Shown in pieces: positions 16,839-24,464 of a stretch of DNA of 64,000 bases. Where the stretch lies: NCBI GenBank assembly GCA_965204835.1, contig OZ242017.1, positions 2,356,001 to 2,420,000 of the forward strand, written 5' to 3'. Made by a program: the position numbers and the translations under genes. Source of the DNA: VXMT01 sp965204835. Lineage in GTDB: Bacteria; Chloroflexota; Dehalococcoidia; UBA2979. The notes below the pieces were generated by a model that worked only from the letters and a program-made list of their open reading frames with translations, was not told the DNA's origin and did not search any database. How positions within the stretch are numbered: the stretch's first letter is position 1; every line of letters begins with the position of its first letter.

Positions 16839-17035
16839 GGGCCGCATGTGTGATCCTTCATGCAGCCCGAGCGCTGCGGGAAACAGGCCATGGACGGGCC
16901 CGCGGTGCGGAGGTCACTGTAATCTGGAGAGGGACGGCACCCGACCTGCAACCTGCAGGCGGGCACCGGGGACACCTTCAACGGTAGCAGGCGGGGGGCC
17001 GTCGCCGCCAGCGGCGGTCCCTCTTCTCGCGTCTG
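16839..17035 (+). ncRNA. Possible structured RNA upstream of ffh, identity unknown
   Basis: The roughly 500-base gap 16577-17073 contains no convincing gene. Its right part begins with a long hairpin (GGGCCGCATG at 16839-16848 pairing with CATGCAGCCC at 16859-16868 with one C-A mismatch), continues with further complementary GC segments, and ends with a CCGCC/GGCGG hairpin and a pyrimidine-rich TCCCTCTTCTC tract that could act as a terminator near 17035. I looked for SRP RNA (its conserved domain IV), tmRNA, RNase P and cobalamin-riboswitch landmarks and found none, so this is only a candidate. An in-frame extension of ffh back to 16828 exists but has no coding character. Confidence 0.25.
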
Positions 17036-17058
17036 CCATCGCGACTGTGCTCACTTGT

Positions 17059-17064
17059 TACACT
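17059..17064 (+). promoter_or_regulatory. -10-like TACACT of ffh, leaderless arrangement
   Basis: TACACT ends 9 bases before the ffh ATG at 17074, with no Shine-Dalgarno in between, so transcription probably begins at or within a few bases of the start codon, as proposed for uvrC. Confidence 0.4.
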
Positions 17065-17073
17065 CCCCTGGCG

Positions 17074-18408
17074 ATGCTTGACGCCCTCAGCGAACGACTC
17101 CAGTCCACCTTCGCCAGGCTCGGCCGCGGCGGCCGCATCACCGAGGCCGACCTCGACGCCGCGCTGCGCGAGGTGCGCGTCGCGCTGCTCGAGGCCGACG
17201 TCAACTTCCGCGTCGTCCGCGACTTCATCGCGCGCGTGCGCGAGCGGGCGAACGGCGCCGAGGTGCTGCAGTCGATCACGCCCGGGCAGCAGGTCATCGG
17301 CATCGTCAACGACCAGCTTGTCGAGATCCTCGGGGGCAACGAGGAGCCGATGCTGCGCGCCGAGAAGGGGCCGACGAAGATCCTCGTCTGCGGCGTGCAG
17401 GGCTCGGGCAAGACGACGCTCGCCGGCCGGCTCGCGCTGCACCTGCAGGAGGAGGGCCTGCGCCCGCTCCTCGTCGCGACCGACTTCCAGCGCGCCGCCG
17501 CCTCCGAGCAGCTACGCGTGCTCGGCGACGAGATCGGCGTGCCCGTCTACGCCGAGGAGCGCGAGGCGCCCGCTCCCGAGATCGGGAAGCGCGCGCTCGC
17601 CGAGGCGCAGCGCAGCGGCGCGACGGCGGTGGTCGTCGACACCCGCGGGGCGGTCGCCCTCGACGACGACTTCGCCGACGAGCTCGCCGAGCTCGCCGAC
17701 GAGATCGACCCCACCGAGGTGCTGATCGTCGTCGACGCGATGACGGGCCAGGAGGCGGTCACGCTCGCGCAGGACTTCGACGACGCCGTCGAGGGCACGG
17801 GCATCGTCGTCACCAAGGTGGACTCCGACACGCGCGGCGGCGCCGTGCTCTCGGTCCGCGAGGTGACCGGGCTGCCCATCAAGTTCATCACCACCGGTGA
17901 GCGCCTGGACGCGCTCGAGGTGTTCCACCCGGACCGCTTCGCCTCGCGCATCCTCGGCATGGGCGACGTGGTGTCGCTGGTCGAGAAGGCGAAGGAGACG
18001 ATCGGGGAGACCGAGGTCCGCGACGTCGCCCGGCGCATGCAGCGCGGCGAGTTCGACCTCGAGGACTTCCTGCTGCAGATGCAGCAGGTGCAGGAGATGG
18101 GCCCGCTCTCCGGCCTGCTCGACATGCTGCCCGGCGCGGGCCAGATGAAGCAGCAGCTCGCCATCCCGGAGATCGACGACCGGTTCTGGAAGCACAACGA
18201 GGCGATCATCCTCTCGATGACCCCCGCGGAGCGCCGCCGCCCCGAGATCATCGACGGCTCAAGGCGGCGTCGCATCGCCGCGGGATGCGGGATGCAGCCG
18301 GCGGACGTGAACCGACTCTTGAACCAGTACCGCGAGGCGAAGAAGCTGATGCAGGCCATGACCAGCGGCAAGGGCCCCGGCGGCCTCGGCAAGCTGCTCG
18401 GGCTCTAG
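17074..18408 (+). CDS. ffh: Signal recognition particle protein Ffh
   Basis: The SRP54 GTPase binds signal peptides of nascent membrane proteins and, with FtsY and SRP RNA, targets ribosomes to the membrane. The 444-residue protein has an N domain (MLDALSERLQSTFARLGRGGRITEADLDAALREVRVALLEADVNF, residues 1-45), a G domain with P-loop GVQGSGKTTLAGRLA and TKVDSDTRGG, and a Met-rich M domain (EDFLLQMQQVQEMGPLSGLLDMLPG... GSRRRRIAAGCGMQPADVNRLLNQY). The G3 motif, normally DTAGR, reads DTRGA at residue 189, an uncommon change in a very conserved loop. First gene of a block with rpsP, khpA and rimM, but 329 bases separate it from rpsP. Confidence 0.96.
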   Translation: MLDALSERLQSTFARLGRGGRITEADLDAALREVRVALLEADVNFRVVRDFIARVRERANGAEVLQSITPGQQVIGIVNDQLVEILGGNEEPMLRAEKGPTKILVCGVQGSGKTTLAGRLALHLQEEGLRPLLVATDFQRAAASEQLRVLGDEIGVPVYAEEREAPAPEIGKRALAEAQRSGATAVVVDTRGAVALDDDFADELAELADEIDPTEVLIVVDAMTGQEAVTLAQDFDDAVEGTGIVVTKVDSDTRGGAVLSVREVTGLPIKFITTGERLDALEVFHPDRFASRILGMGDVVSLVEKAKETIGETEVRDVARRMQRGEFDLEDFLLQMQQVQEMGPLSGLLDMLPGAGQMKQQLAIPEIDDRFWKHNEAIILSMTPAERRRPEIIDGSRRRRIAAGCGMQPADVNRLLNQYREAKKLMQAMTSGKGPGGLGKLLGL

Positions 18409-18737
18409 CCCCGCGCCCGCTCATTCCCGGACGTGTACACATCGCCGCTCACCCCGTGGCGAGGTGAGGGCGTCGCCCGGCGCGGCGGAAGAGAGAAGCA
18501 CCCGGTTCCCGCCTTACCCGCGCCGCAGCCGTGCGGGTGGGCAGGGAAGGATCGGCGCCTCTTCTGGAGCGAGGACGAGTGCTCGCGACAGTGAGAGACA
18601 GCTCCCCCAGCCAGGGCGAGCCCTCGTCGCCCGCGCACCCCGCCTGTTGCTGACGCTAGCAGGGGCGCGCGGTAGCCTGTCGGGGCGCGTCCCGCCCCTC
18701 GGCCATACACGACGCCGAGGAGTCACCTGGAGGTTCC
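18409..18737 (+). promoter_or_regulatory. ffh-rpsP intergenic region with promoter and hairpins
   Basis: No gene is visible here. A CTCACC/GGTGAG hairpin (18448-18468) lies shortly after ffh and may help end its transcription, though no T-run follows. A GCGAG/CTCGC hairpin lies at 18569-18586. A candidate promoter for the ribosomal block is CTGACG (18650-18655), 17 bases, TAGCCT (18673-18678). The leader then contains a GGGGCG/CGCCCC hairpin (18682-18698) and a GGAGG ribosome site before the rpsP GTG. The hairpin may have a regulatory role. Confidence 0.4.
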
Positions 18738-19070
18738 GTGCTCCGCATCCGGCTTCGCCGCACCGGCCGTTCCAAGGCCCCCTACTACCGCGTCGTCGTC
18801 GCCGACCAGCGCGCTCCGCGCGACGGCGACTTCGTCGAGATCATCGGTCACTACAACCCTCGCTCCGCCGAGAAGGAGCTCGTGCTCAAGGAAGAGCGCG
18901 TCCGCCACTGGCTGGACCAGGGCGCGCGGCCCAGCGAGACCGTGCACCGCCTGCTGCACAAGCAGGGGCTCATCGAGGAGCCCCCGGTGCAGCGCTTCAC
19001 CCACCCCAGCCGCGCCGAGCGCGAGGCGGCCGCGGCTGCTGCCGGCGCCGACGGCGAGGGCGAGGACTAG
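18738..19070 (+). CDS. rpsP: 30S ribosomal protein S16
   Basis: Structural 30S protein that stabilises 16S rRNA in the body of the small subunit. Residues 1-80 match the family throughout (LRIRLRRTGRSKAPYYRVVVADQRAPRDG, IGHYNPRS, RVRHWLDQGARPSETVHRLL); an Ala/Glu-rich tail ends at residue 110, as in actinobacterial and chloroflexal S16. The GTG start follows a perfect GGAGG. It is followed 2 bases later by khpA. Confidence 0.97.
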   Translation: MLRIRLRRTGRSKAPYYRVVVADQRAPRDGDFVEIIGHYNPRSAEKELVLKEERVRHWLDQGARPSETVHRLLHKQGLIEEPPVQRFTHPSRAEREAAAAAAGADGEGED

Positions 19071-19072
19071 CC

Positions 19073-19300
19073 GTGGTCTCGCTCATCGAATACCTGGTGC
19101 GCGCGATCGCCTCGCAGCCCGACGACGTGGTCGTCGAGGAGGAGGACCGCGGCGACCACATCGTGATCCACGTGCAGTGCCACGAGGACGACAAGGGCCG
19201 CATCATCGGCCGCGACGGGCGCGTCGCCAACGCGATGCGCTCGCTGCTCTACGTCGCGAGCACCCGCGCGGGCGTGCGCGCCTCCCTCAACATCGAGTAG
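19073..19300 (+). CDS. khpA: KH-domain RNA-binding protein KhpA
   Basis: A 75-residue single-KH protein starting at a GTG 2 bases after the rpsP stop. The KH GxxG loop is visible in GRIIGRDGRVANAMRSLL. KhpA partners with KhpB/Jag in RNA binding and cell-envelope control in many bacteria, and the rpsP-khpA-rimM order is widely conserved, supporting the call. It is cytoplasmic. Confidence 0.92.
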   Translation: MVSLIEYLVRAIASQPDDVVVEEEDRGDHIVIHVQCHEDDKGRIIGRDGRVANAMRSLLYVASTRAGVRASLNIE

Positions 19301-19305
19301 CCCCC

Positions 19306-19911
19306 GTGCGCCGCATCGCCCCTCCGCGGCGCGCCCGGCGTGGCAACGGCCCCCGCAGCGGCGGGGCCGACGGGCGCAGGCGCCAGCCCCGGGAGTCGCG
19401 CGGCCGCGTCGCCGTCGGCCGCATCAACGCGACGTGGGGGCTGCGCGGCCACGTCAAGGTCACCCCGCTCACCTCGAACCCCCGTCGCATCCAGCCCGGC
19501 GCGGTCCTGCTCGTGCGCGGCGAGCCGCGCGAGGTGCTGGACGTGCGCTACCCGAAGGGCTTCCCGTGCGTGGTTTTCGAGGGCTACGAGGACGCGACCG
19601 CCGCGAACGCGCTGCGCGGCACCCTGATCGAGATCGACGACGCGGACCTGCCCGACCTCGGCCGGGACGAGTACTACGTCCACGACCTCGTCGGCCTCGA
19701 CGTGGTGACGACTGGCGGGGAGCGCCTCGGCCGGCTGGCCGAGGTACTGCGCACCGGGGCGAACGACGTCTATATCGTGCGCCGCAAGGGCGAGCGCGAC
19801 CTGCTGCTCCCCGCGATCGGCGACGTGATCGCCGAGGTCGACCTCGACGGCGGCCGGATGGTCGTCGAACTGCTGCCGGGGCTGCTCGACGGCGGCGGGG
19901 CGGAGGAGTGA
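19306..19911 (+). CDS. rimM: 16S rRNA-processing protein RimM
   Basis: RimM helps mature the 30S head domain and binds S19. The GTG at 19306 is 5 bases after the khpA stop. Residues about 30-190 hold the RimM domain and PRC barrel: VAVGRINATWGLRGHVKVTPLTS, FEGYEDATAANALRGTLIEI, DEYYVHDLVGLDVVTTGGERLGRLAEVLRTGANDVYIV (cited by span), LLLPAIGDVIAEVDLDGGRMVVELLPGLL. About 30 Arg-rich residues precede the domain, with no start codon between, so this basic extension seems real. trmD and rplS, the usual next genes, are absent. Confidence 0.95.
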   Translation: MRRIAPPRRARRGNGPRSGGADGRRRQPRESRGRVAVGRINATWGLRGHVKVTPLTSNPRRIQPGAVLLVRGEPREVLDVRYPKGFPCVVFEGYEDATAANALRGTLIEIDDADLPDLGRDEYYVHDLVGLDVVTTGGERLGRLAEVLRTGANDVYIVRRKGERDLLLPAIGDVIAEVDLDGGRMVVELLPGLLDGGGAEE

Positions 19912-19965
19912 GGCGCTCACCTACTCGAGAGCACGCGTTGAGTGATCTTCGAGCCCCGGGGACGC

Positions 19966-20352
19966 CTACCAGAGGCGGCGCACACCGTAGTAGTCGAGTG
20001 CATCGTCGACCGAAATCACCGCGAGTTCCTGTGAGAGCGCTTGCGCGATCAGCATTCGGTCGAAGGGATCACGCAGGGGGCCTGGCAACGCACCCGCCCG
20101 TGCTGCGTGTTCGACGGTGATCGGAAGTGCCTCGAACCCCTCGCAGACGATGGCCTCAGGCATGACATCGACAATCGGAGCGGCTTCCGGGAGCTTCCCG
20201 ATCCGGTGCTTCGTCGCGAGTTCCCAGGCTGATGCGGCGCTGATCAGGATTGCATTGTCCCGGTCGCTGATGGCCGCTCGCGCCGTGAGCGAAAGACGGT
20301 CGCTATCGATCACCCACCAGAGGAAGGCGTGCGTGTCGAGGAGGAGCCGCAA
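19966..20352 (-). CDS. PIN-domain toxin, VapC-like
   Basis: A 128-residue PIN ribonuclease. The four expected acidic residues are seen in LLLDTHAFLWW, SAASAWELATK, LRDPFDRMLIAQA and LAVISVDDALDYY. The HAFLWW start is typical of the COG3744 subgroup, which pairs with Phd/YefM-type antitoxins, exactly the gene that ends 3 bases upstream. The toxin presumably cleaves RNA when freed from the antitoxin. No sign of inactivation. Confidence 0.9.
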   Translation of the reverse strand: MRLLLDTHAFLWWVIDSDRLSLTARAAISDRDNAILISAASAWELATKHRIGKLPEAAPIVDVMPEAIVCEGFEALPITVEHAARAGALPGPLRDPFDRMLIAQALSQELAVISVDDALDYYGVRRLW

Positions 20353-20355
20353 CGC

Positions 20356-20586
20356 CTACTGCTCCCACGCAGCCAACTCGTCCTCCGGCAGCGGATCGAA
20401 GAAGCTGTCATCAATCGAGATCCTGCCCTTCCACGAGCCGGGCTGTCGCGGACCGGGTCGCTGCACGGGCGCGAGCCGCACCACCGGCTCGCCGTTTCGT
20501 GCGATCACCACCTCTTCGCCCGCTTCTACCTGGGCGATGAGGCGTGACAGGTGCGTCTTGGCCTCGTGCACGTTTACGGTGACCAT
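20356..20586 (-). CDS. Phd/YefM-family antitoxin
   Basis: A 76-residue antitoxin: N-terminal Phd/YefM DNA-binding fold (VTVNVHEAKTHLSRLIAQVEAGEEVVIARNGEPVVRL, cited by span, residues 2-38) and a C-terminal toxin-binding tail (DDSFFDPLPEDELAAWE). It probably represses its own operon by binding the AT-rich palindrome at 20607-20623 just upstream. GAGGAGG precedes the start codon. Confidence 0.9.
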   Translation of the reverse strand: MVTVNVHEAKTHLSRLIAQVEAGEEVVIARNGEPVVRLAPVQRPGPRQPGSWKGRISIDDSFFDPLPEDELAAWEQ

Positions 20587-20606
20587 CGCCGCCTCCTCAT
20601 CTGTGA

Positions 20607-20623
20607 CTAATCATATTAGCTAA
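20607..20623. promoter_or_regulatory. AT-rich palindromic operator of the Phd/VapC pair
   Basis: CTAAT (20607-20611) and ATTAG (20615-20619) form an inverted repeat around CAT, overlapping a second palindrome TTAGCTAA (20616-20623). On the minus strand this covers TAATAT/TATGAT sequences suited to a -10, so the site could serve both promoter and autorepression. Confidence 0.5.
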
Positions 20624-20688
20624 CGACGCGCGTGTCCAAGAGCAATTGGTGGCTGTGCGTCCGCGGAATGGGCATGTCGCGCCTCGCA

Positions 20689-20717
20689 TTGCCGCTCCCG
20701 GTCGCGCGTTCCATACT
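20689..20717 (+). promoter_or_regulatory. Candidate promoter of tRNA-Ala
   Basis: TTGCCG (20689-20694), 17 bases, CATACT (20712-20717). The predicted start is about 45 bases before the tRNA. Confidence 0.4.
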
Positions 20718-20769
20718 CGATCGGCCTGCACCGGGGGCCGCGAGGGCGTGCCGGTGTAGCGCGGGTCGT

Positions 20770-20845
20770 GGGGGCGTAGCTCAGTTGGGAGAGCGCGGCG
20801 TTCGCAATGCCGAGGTCAGGGGTTCGAATCCCCTCGCCTCCACCA
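20770..20845 (+). tRNA. tRNA-Ala (anticodon CGC), CCA encoded
   Basis: Cloverleaf: acceptor GGGGGCG pairs with CGCCTCC, with the alanine identity wobble G3-U70; D arm GCTC..GAGC; anticodon stem CGGCG/TGCCG with loop TTCGCAA giving anticodon CGC (codon GCG); T arm around GGTTCGAATCC. Discriminator A at 20842 and an encoded CCA at 20843-20845. It lies directly against the rnd reading frame. Confidence 0.95.
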
Positions 20846-22077
20846 CACACCAATCCGACCGGTCCACGGACCCCTCCGGCCTCGCGCCGGAAGCCGCGCT
20901 CGTCACCTCGCGTGACGGCGTCGCGGCCGTCGCCGAGGCGATCGCCGCCGCGGGCTCCTTCACGCTCGACCTCGAATTCGTCCCCGAGAACCGCTACGTC
21001 CCCGAGCTCGGCCTCGTGCAGGTCGGCTGGGACGGCGGCGGCGGGCTCGACGACCTCGACGTCGCCGCCATCGACCCGCTCGTGGTCGACGCCGCGCCCG
21101 TGCTCGCGCTCGTCGGCGACGAGGCGATCGAGACGGTCACGCACGCGGCGCAGGGCGACCTCCAGATCCTCGCGCACCGCTTCTCGGTGCGAGCCCGCGC
21201 GCTGCGCGACACGCAGATCGCGGCGGCGTTCCTCGGCCATGGCGACCAGATCGGCTACGCGCCGCTCGTCGAGAGCACCATCGGCGTGCGCCTGGAGAAG
21301 GGCTCGCAGTACACGGAGTGGCTGCGCCGCCCGCTGACCGACGAGCAGCTCCGGTACGCGCTGGACGACGTGCGCTACCTCGGCAGGATCTGGGAGCAGC
21401 AGCGCGCCGCCCTGGACGCCGGGGGGCGGCTGCGGGCCGTGCTCGAGGAGTGCGACCGCCTCGCGCGTACGGCGTCGACGCGGCCACCGCCCGAGGAGGC
21501 GTACCGGCGCGTCAAGGGCTGGTCCGGGCTGCGGTCGCGGCCCCTCGGCGCGCTGCGACAGCTCGCCGCGTGGCGTGAGCGCGAGGCGCTGCGCGCCAAT
21601 CGCCCGCCCGCGCGCGTGCTCAACGACCGCTCGATGCTGGAACTCGCGCGCGCCGCGCCGACCTCCGAGGACGGCCTGCGCTCCGTGCGCGGCGTCGACG
21701 CCGGGGTGGTGCGACGCCACGGCGAGACGCTGATCCGCGCCATCCGCGACGGCCGCAACGACCCGCCGGAGCGCGACCAGGCGCGCAAGCCCCTCCCGCC
21801 CCAGGGCGAGGTGTGGGCCGCCGCCCTCCACGGGCTGGTCCGGGCGCGCGCGCTCGGCGCGAATGTCGCGCCGCGCTTCGTCGGGCCGCGCAGCGACATC
21901 GAGGCCGTCGTGCGCTGGTGGCTCGAGGGCGACCGCGACACGCCTCCGGACCTCCCGCTCCTCGGCGGCTGGCGCGGCGAGCTGGTCGGGACGGCGATCC
22001 TGACCTGGCTGCGCGGCGAGGCCGCGCTCGTGGTGGACCCCGACTCGCCGGGCGGCATCGAGCTGCAGCCGCGCTAA
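20785..22077 (+). CDS. rnd: Ribonuclease D-like 3'-5' exonuclease, start unresolved
   Basis: DEDDy exonuclease: ExoI FTLDLEFVPENRY (Asp, Glu), ExoII THAAQGDLQILAHRF (Asp), ExoIII YALDDVRYL (Tyr, Asp), then an HRDC-like helical region (LRQLAAWREREALRANRPPARVLNDRSMLELA). RNase D trims tRNA 3' ends, fitting its position right behind tRNA-Ala. The start is a problem: between the tRNA 3' end (20845) and the conserved core at about 20950 there is no in-frame ATG, GTG or TTG. The nearest in-frame start is a TTG inside the tRNA D-loop (20785), used here as a placeholder; others lie upstream of the tRNA (ATG 20668, 20674). A rare start codon after the tRNA is the alternative. Confidence 0.8.
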   Translation: MGERGVRNAEVRGSNPLASTTHQSDRSTDPSGLAPEAALVTSRDGVAAVAEAIAAAGSFTLDLEFVPENRYVPELGLVQVGWDGGGGLDDLDVAAIDPLVVDAAPVLALVGDEAIETVTHAAQGDLQILAHRFSVRARALRDTQIAAAFLGHGDQIGYAPLVESTIGVRLEKGSQYTEWLRRPLTDEQLRYALDDVRYLGRIWEQQRAALDAGGRLRAVLEECDRLARTASTRPPPEEAYRRVKGWSGLRSRPLGALRQLAAWREREALRANRPPARVLNDRSMLELARAAPTSEDGLRSVRGVDAGVVRRHGETLIRAIRDGRNDPPERDQARKPLPPQGEVWAAALHGLVRARALGANVAPRFVGPRSDIEAVVRWWLEGDRDTPPDLPLLGGWRGELVGTAILTWLRGEAALVVDPDSPGGIELQPR

Positions 22078-22165
22078 CCGTTGTCGCTTCGATCGCGCCT
22101 CGATGGCTCCTGCGGGGGCCGCGCCGCCGTACACTGGATCGGGACACGTGGGGAGGGAGCGAGGC

Positions 22166-22561
22166 ATGACGACGACGCAGTACAACGAGCTCAACCCGAT
22201 GGAGCGCCACGTCATCGAGCGCAAGGGCACGGAGCCCCCGTTCAGCGGCGAGTACGACAACTTCTACGAGGCCGGGACGTACATCTGTCGCAAGTGCAAC
22301 GCCGAGCTCTACCGCTCCGAGGACAAGTTCGACGCCCACTGCGGCTGGCCGGCCTTCGACGACGAGATCCCCGGCGCCGTACGGCGCCTGCCGGACCCCG
22401 ACGGCATGCGCACCGAGATCGAGTGCGTGGAGTGCGGCGGCCACCTCGGCCACGTCTTCGTCGGCGAGCGGCTCACGGCGAAGAACACGCGCCACTGCGT
22501 GAACTCGCTGTCGATGCGCTTCGTCCCCGCCTCGCAGGCCGGGGACGGCGCGGCCGGGTAG
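22166..22561 (+). CDS. msrB: Peptide-methionine (R)-S-oxide reductase MsrB
   Basis: Reduces methionine-R-sulfoxide in proteins using thioredoxin. The 131-residue protein carries both structural zinc pairs (ICRKCNAEL and CVECGGHLGHVF), the HCGWPAF stretch and the catalytic Cys in TRHCVNSLSMRF. No resolving Cys at the usual second position is obvious. A very strong GGGAGGGAG ribosome site precedes the ATG at 22166, and TACACT at about 22131 may be its -10. Confidence 0.95.
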   Translation: MTTTQYNELNPMERHVIERKGTEPPFSGEYDNFYEAGTYICRKCNAELYRSEDKFDAHCGWPAFDDEIPGAVRRLPDPDGMRTEIECVECGGHLGHVFVGERLTAKNTRHCVNSLSMRFVPASQAGDGAAG

Positions 22562-22620
22562 GCCTCGACGGCCACGCCGGTGGGGCGGCGGCCCGGCCAC
22601 GGCGCGACGGCAGCCGGCAC

Positions 22621-22695
22621 GCCCCCGTAGCTCAGGGGACAGAGCAAGGGATTCCTAATCCCTGTGCGGAGGTTCGAATCCTCCCGGGGGCACCA
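22621..22695 (+). tRNA. tRNA-Arg (anticodon CCT), CCA encoded
   Basis: Acceptor GCCCCCG pairs perfectly with CGGGGGC; anticodon stem AGGGA/TCCCT with loop TTCCTAA gives anticodon CCT (codon AGG); T arm GGAGG TTCGAAT CCTCC. Discriminator A at 22692 and encoded CCA at 22693-22695. Confidence 0.95.
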
Positions 22696-22793
22696 GGCTG
22701 CGAGGGCCGCGGAACGGCATCGGGGCAGTGGATCGCCCGGCGCGGCTCCGGCAGACTGTGGACGCGAAACAGGCACGGACGTACTCGGGAGAC

Positions 22794-23012
22794 ATGGGCA
22801 TGGCGGTCGTCGCGGAGCTCCAGGAACAGATCATGGACGCGCTGGGAGACGGCGAGCAGAAGACGAAGCCGCAGCTCGCCAAGCAGATCGAGGGCCTGAG
22901 CGGCGCGCACCTCGCCTCGGCGCTGCGCGTGCTCAAGCGCGAGGGCCGGATCATCGTCGGCAGCGACGGCAGCAAGCGGGTCTATCGCTTGCCCGGCGGG
23001 CCGCGCGGCTAG
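22794..23012 (+). CDS. Small winged-helix protein
   Basis: About 70 residues forming one winged helix: LQEQIMDALGDGEQKTKPQLAKQIEGLSGAHLASALRVLKREGRIIVGSDGSKRVYRL (cited by span). The pattern of helix, helix, recognition helix and wing is complete. Probably a DNA-binding regulator; no partner domain. GGGAG at about 22787 suits the ATG at 22800 best, with 22794 also possible. A GTG at 22728 would overlap the leader. Confidence 0.65.
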   Translation: MGMAVVAELQEQIMDALGDGEQKTKPQLAKQIEGLSGAHLASALRVLKREGRIIVGSDGSKRVYRLPGGPRG

Positions 23013-23096
23013 CGTTGCGCTCCGATACCACCTCGCCGGCGGCGGGCTCGCGGCCGATGCCAGCCGACCGGGTTTGATGCGACTTGAGGCGGCGCC

Positions 23097-24464
23097 ATGA
23101 CGACGCCGATCGACGAAACGGCGCTTAACGCCGCGCGAGCAGCGCGGCGCGAGCGCATCTACCGCCTCGTCCGGCCCTTCCAGGAGTTCGGACAGACCGA
23201 GGCGTCGAGCGGCATCGTCATCATCATCTCGGTGGTGCTCGCCATGATCGCGGCGAACACCTTCCTCGCCGAGTACTACTACGACTTCAGCCACTACCAC
23301 ATCGCGATTGACCTCGGCTTCTTCCACCTCGACACCGGGCTCCAGCACTGGGTCAACGACGGCCTGATGGTGATCTTCTTCTTCGTCGTCGGCCTCGAAA
23401 TCAAGCGCGAAGTCGTGGCCGGCGAGCTGGCCGGCGGCCGCAAGGTGTGGGCGCCGGTGGCCGCCGCCGCCGGCGGGATGATCGTCCCTGTCCTCGTCTT
23501 CTTCGCCATCGTCGACGACCCGGCCGCGCGCCAGGGCTGGGCGATCCCGATGGCGACCGACATCGCCATCGCCGTAGGCGTCATCACCGTGGTGGGCACG
23601 AGAGTGCCCACGGGCCTGAAGGTGCTGCTCCTCGCGCTCGCGATCGTCGACGACATCGGGGCGATCGCCGTGATCGCGGTCTTCTACACGGAGGACATCA
23701 ATCTCACGGCGCTCGGGCTCACCGTCGGCCTGCTCGCATTCGCCTACCTGATGAATGTCAATGGCATACACCTCATGCCGCTCTACGTCGTCATCGCCCT
23801 CATCGCGTGGATGACGACGCACGAATCGGGCATCCACCCCACCATCCTCGGTGTCGCGCTCGGCATCATGACCCCGATGCAGGCGTGGTACCGCAGCACC
23901 GCGCTGCCCGACCTGATCGAGGCGCTGGTGCGCCGCATCCGCGACGACGAGCGCGATCCCGACGTCGAACACCGGCATCACCGGCGCGTCGGCGACCTGC
24001 TCACGCTGAGCGAGATCAGCGAGCAGGCGATCTCGCCCCTCGACCGCATCGAGCACCGCCTGCTGCCGTGGTCGGCGTTCCTGGTCGTGCCGTTGTTCGC
24101 CTTCATCAACGCGGGTGTGGACCTGCGCGGCGGCGTGTTGGAGGAGGCCGCGACGTCCTCGCTCGCATGGGGAGTCGGCCTCGGGCTGCTCGTCGGCAAG
24201 CCGATCGGGGTGACGATCGCGACGTACATCGCGGTGCGCCTCGGCGCCGAGTTGCCCGCCGGGGTGACCTGGCTGGGCGTGTTCGCCATCGGCCTCATCG
24301 CCGGCATCGGCTTCACGGTCGCCCTGTTCGTGACCGAGCTGTCATTCGAGGCGGAGCTGCTGCTGACGCAGGCGAAGGTCGGCATCTTCGTCGCCTCCGT
24401 CCTCGCCGGGGTCATCGGGCTCGTCATGTTGTACGCCGCCAGCGGGAGGCTCAGCGAGCGATGA
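23097..24464 (+). CDS. nhaA: Na+/H+ antiporter NhaA
   Basis: Inner-membrane antiporter that exports Na+ for H+ and maintains pH. The 455-residue protein has about 12 membrane segments, with FFFVVGLEIKREVVAGEL, PMATDIAIAVGVI (proton/sodium Asp), LALAIVDDIGAIAVIAVFY (the tandem Asp pair of the binding site), LFAFINAGV and GFTVALFVTEL. A charged cytoplasmic loop (RRIRDDERDPDVEHRHHRR) near residue 285 is longer than in E. coli and could serve pH sensing. Its stop overlaps the next start (ATGA), so it is co-transcribed with pepP. Confidence 0.95.
   Translation: MTTPIDETALNAARAARRERIYRLVRPFQEFGQTEASSGIVIIISVVLAMIAANTFLAEYYYDFSHYHIAIDLGFFHLDTGLQHWVNDGLMVIFFFVVGLEIKREVVAGELAGGRKVWAPVAAAAGGMIVPVLVFFAIVDDPAARQGWAIPMATDIAIAVGVITVVGTRVPTGLKVLLLALAIVDDIGAIAVIAVFYTEDINLTALGLTVGLLAFAYLMNVNGIHLMPLYVVIALIAWMTTHESGIHPTILGVALGIMTPMQAWYRSTALPDLIEALVRRIRDDERDPDVEHRHHRRVGDLLTLSEISEQAISPLDRIEHRLLPWSAFLVVPLFAFINAGVDLRGGVLEEAATSSLAWGVGLGLLVGKPIGVTIATYIAVRLGAELPAGVTWLGVFAIGLIAGIGFTVALFVTELSFEAELLLTQAKVGIFVASVLAGVIGLVMLYAASGRLSER

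Noticed and set aside
16828..17073. In-frame N-terminal extension of ffh
   Set aside because: Cys/Pro/Arg-rich translation without similarity; the standard Ffh N-terminus begins at 17074.
16577..18737. SRP RNA, tmRNA, RNase P RNA or 6S RNA around ffh
   Set aside because: The conserved core sequences of these RNAs were not found on either strand.
20620..22260. 546-codon frame antisense to rnd and the tRNA-Ala
   Set aside because: Shadow frame; includes the reverse complement of a tRNA gene.
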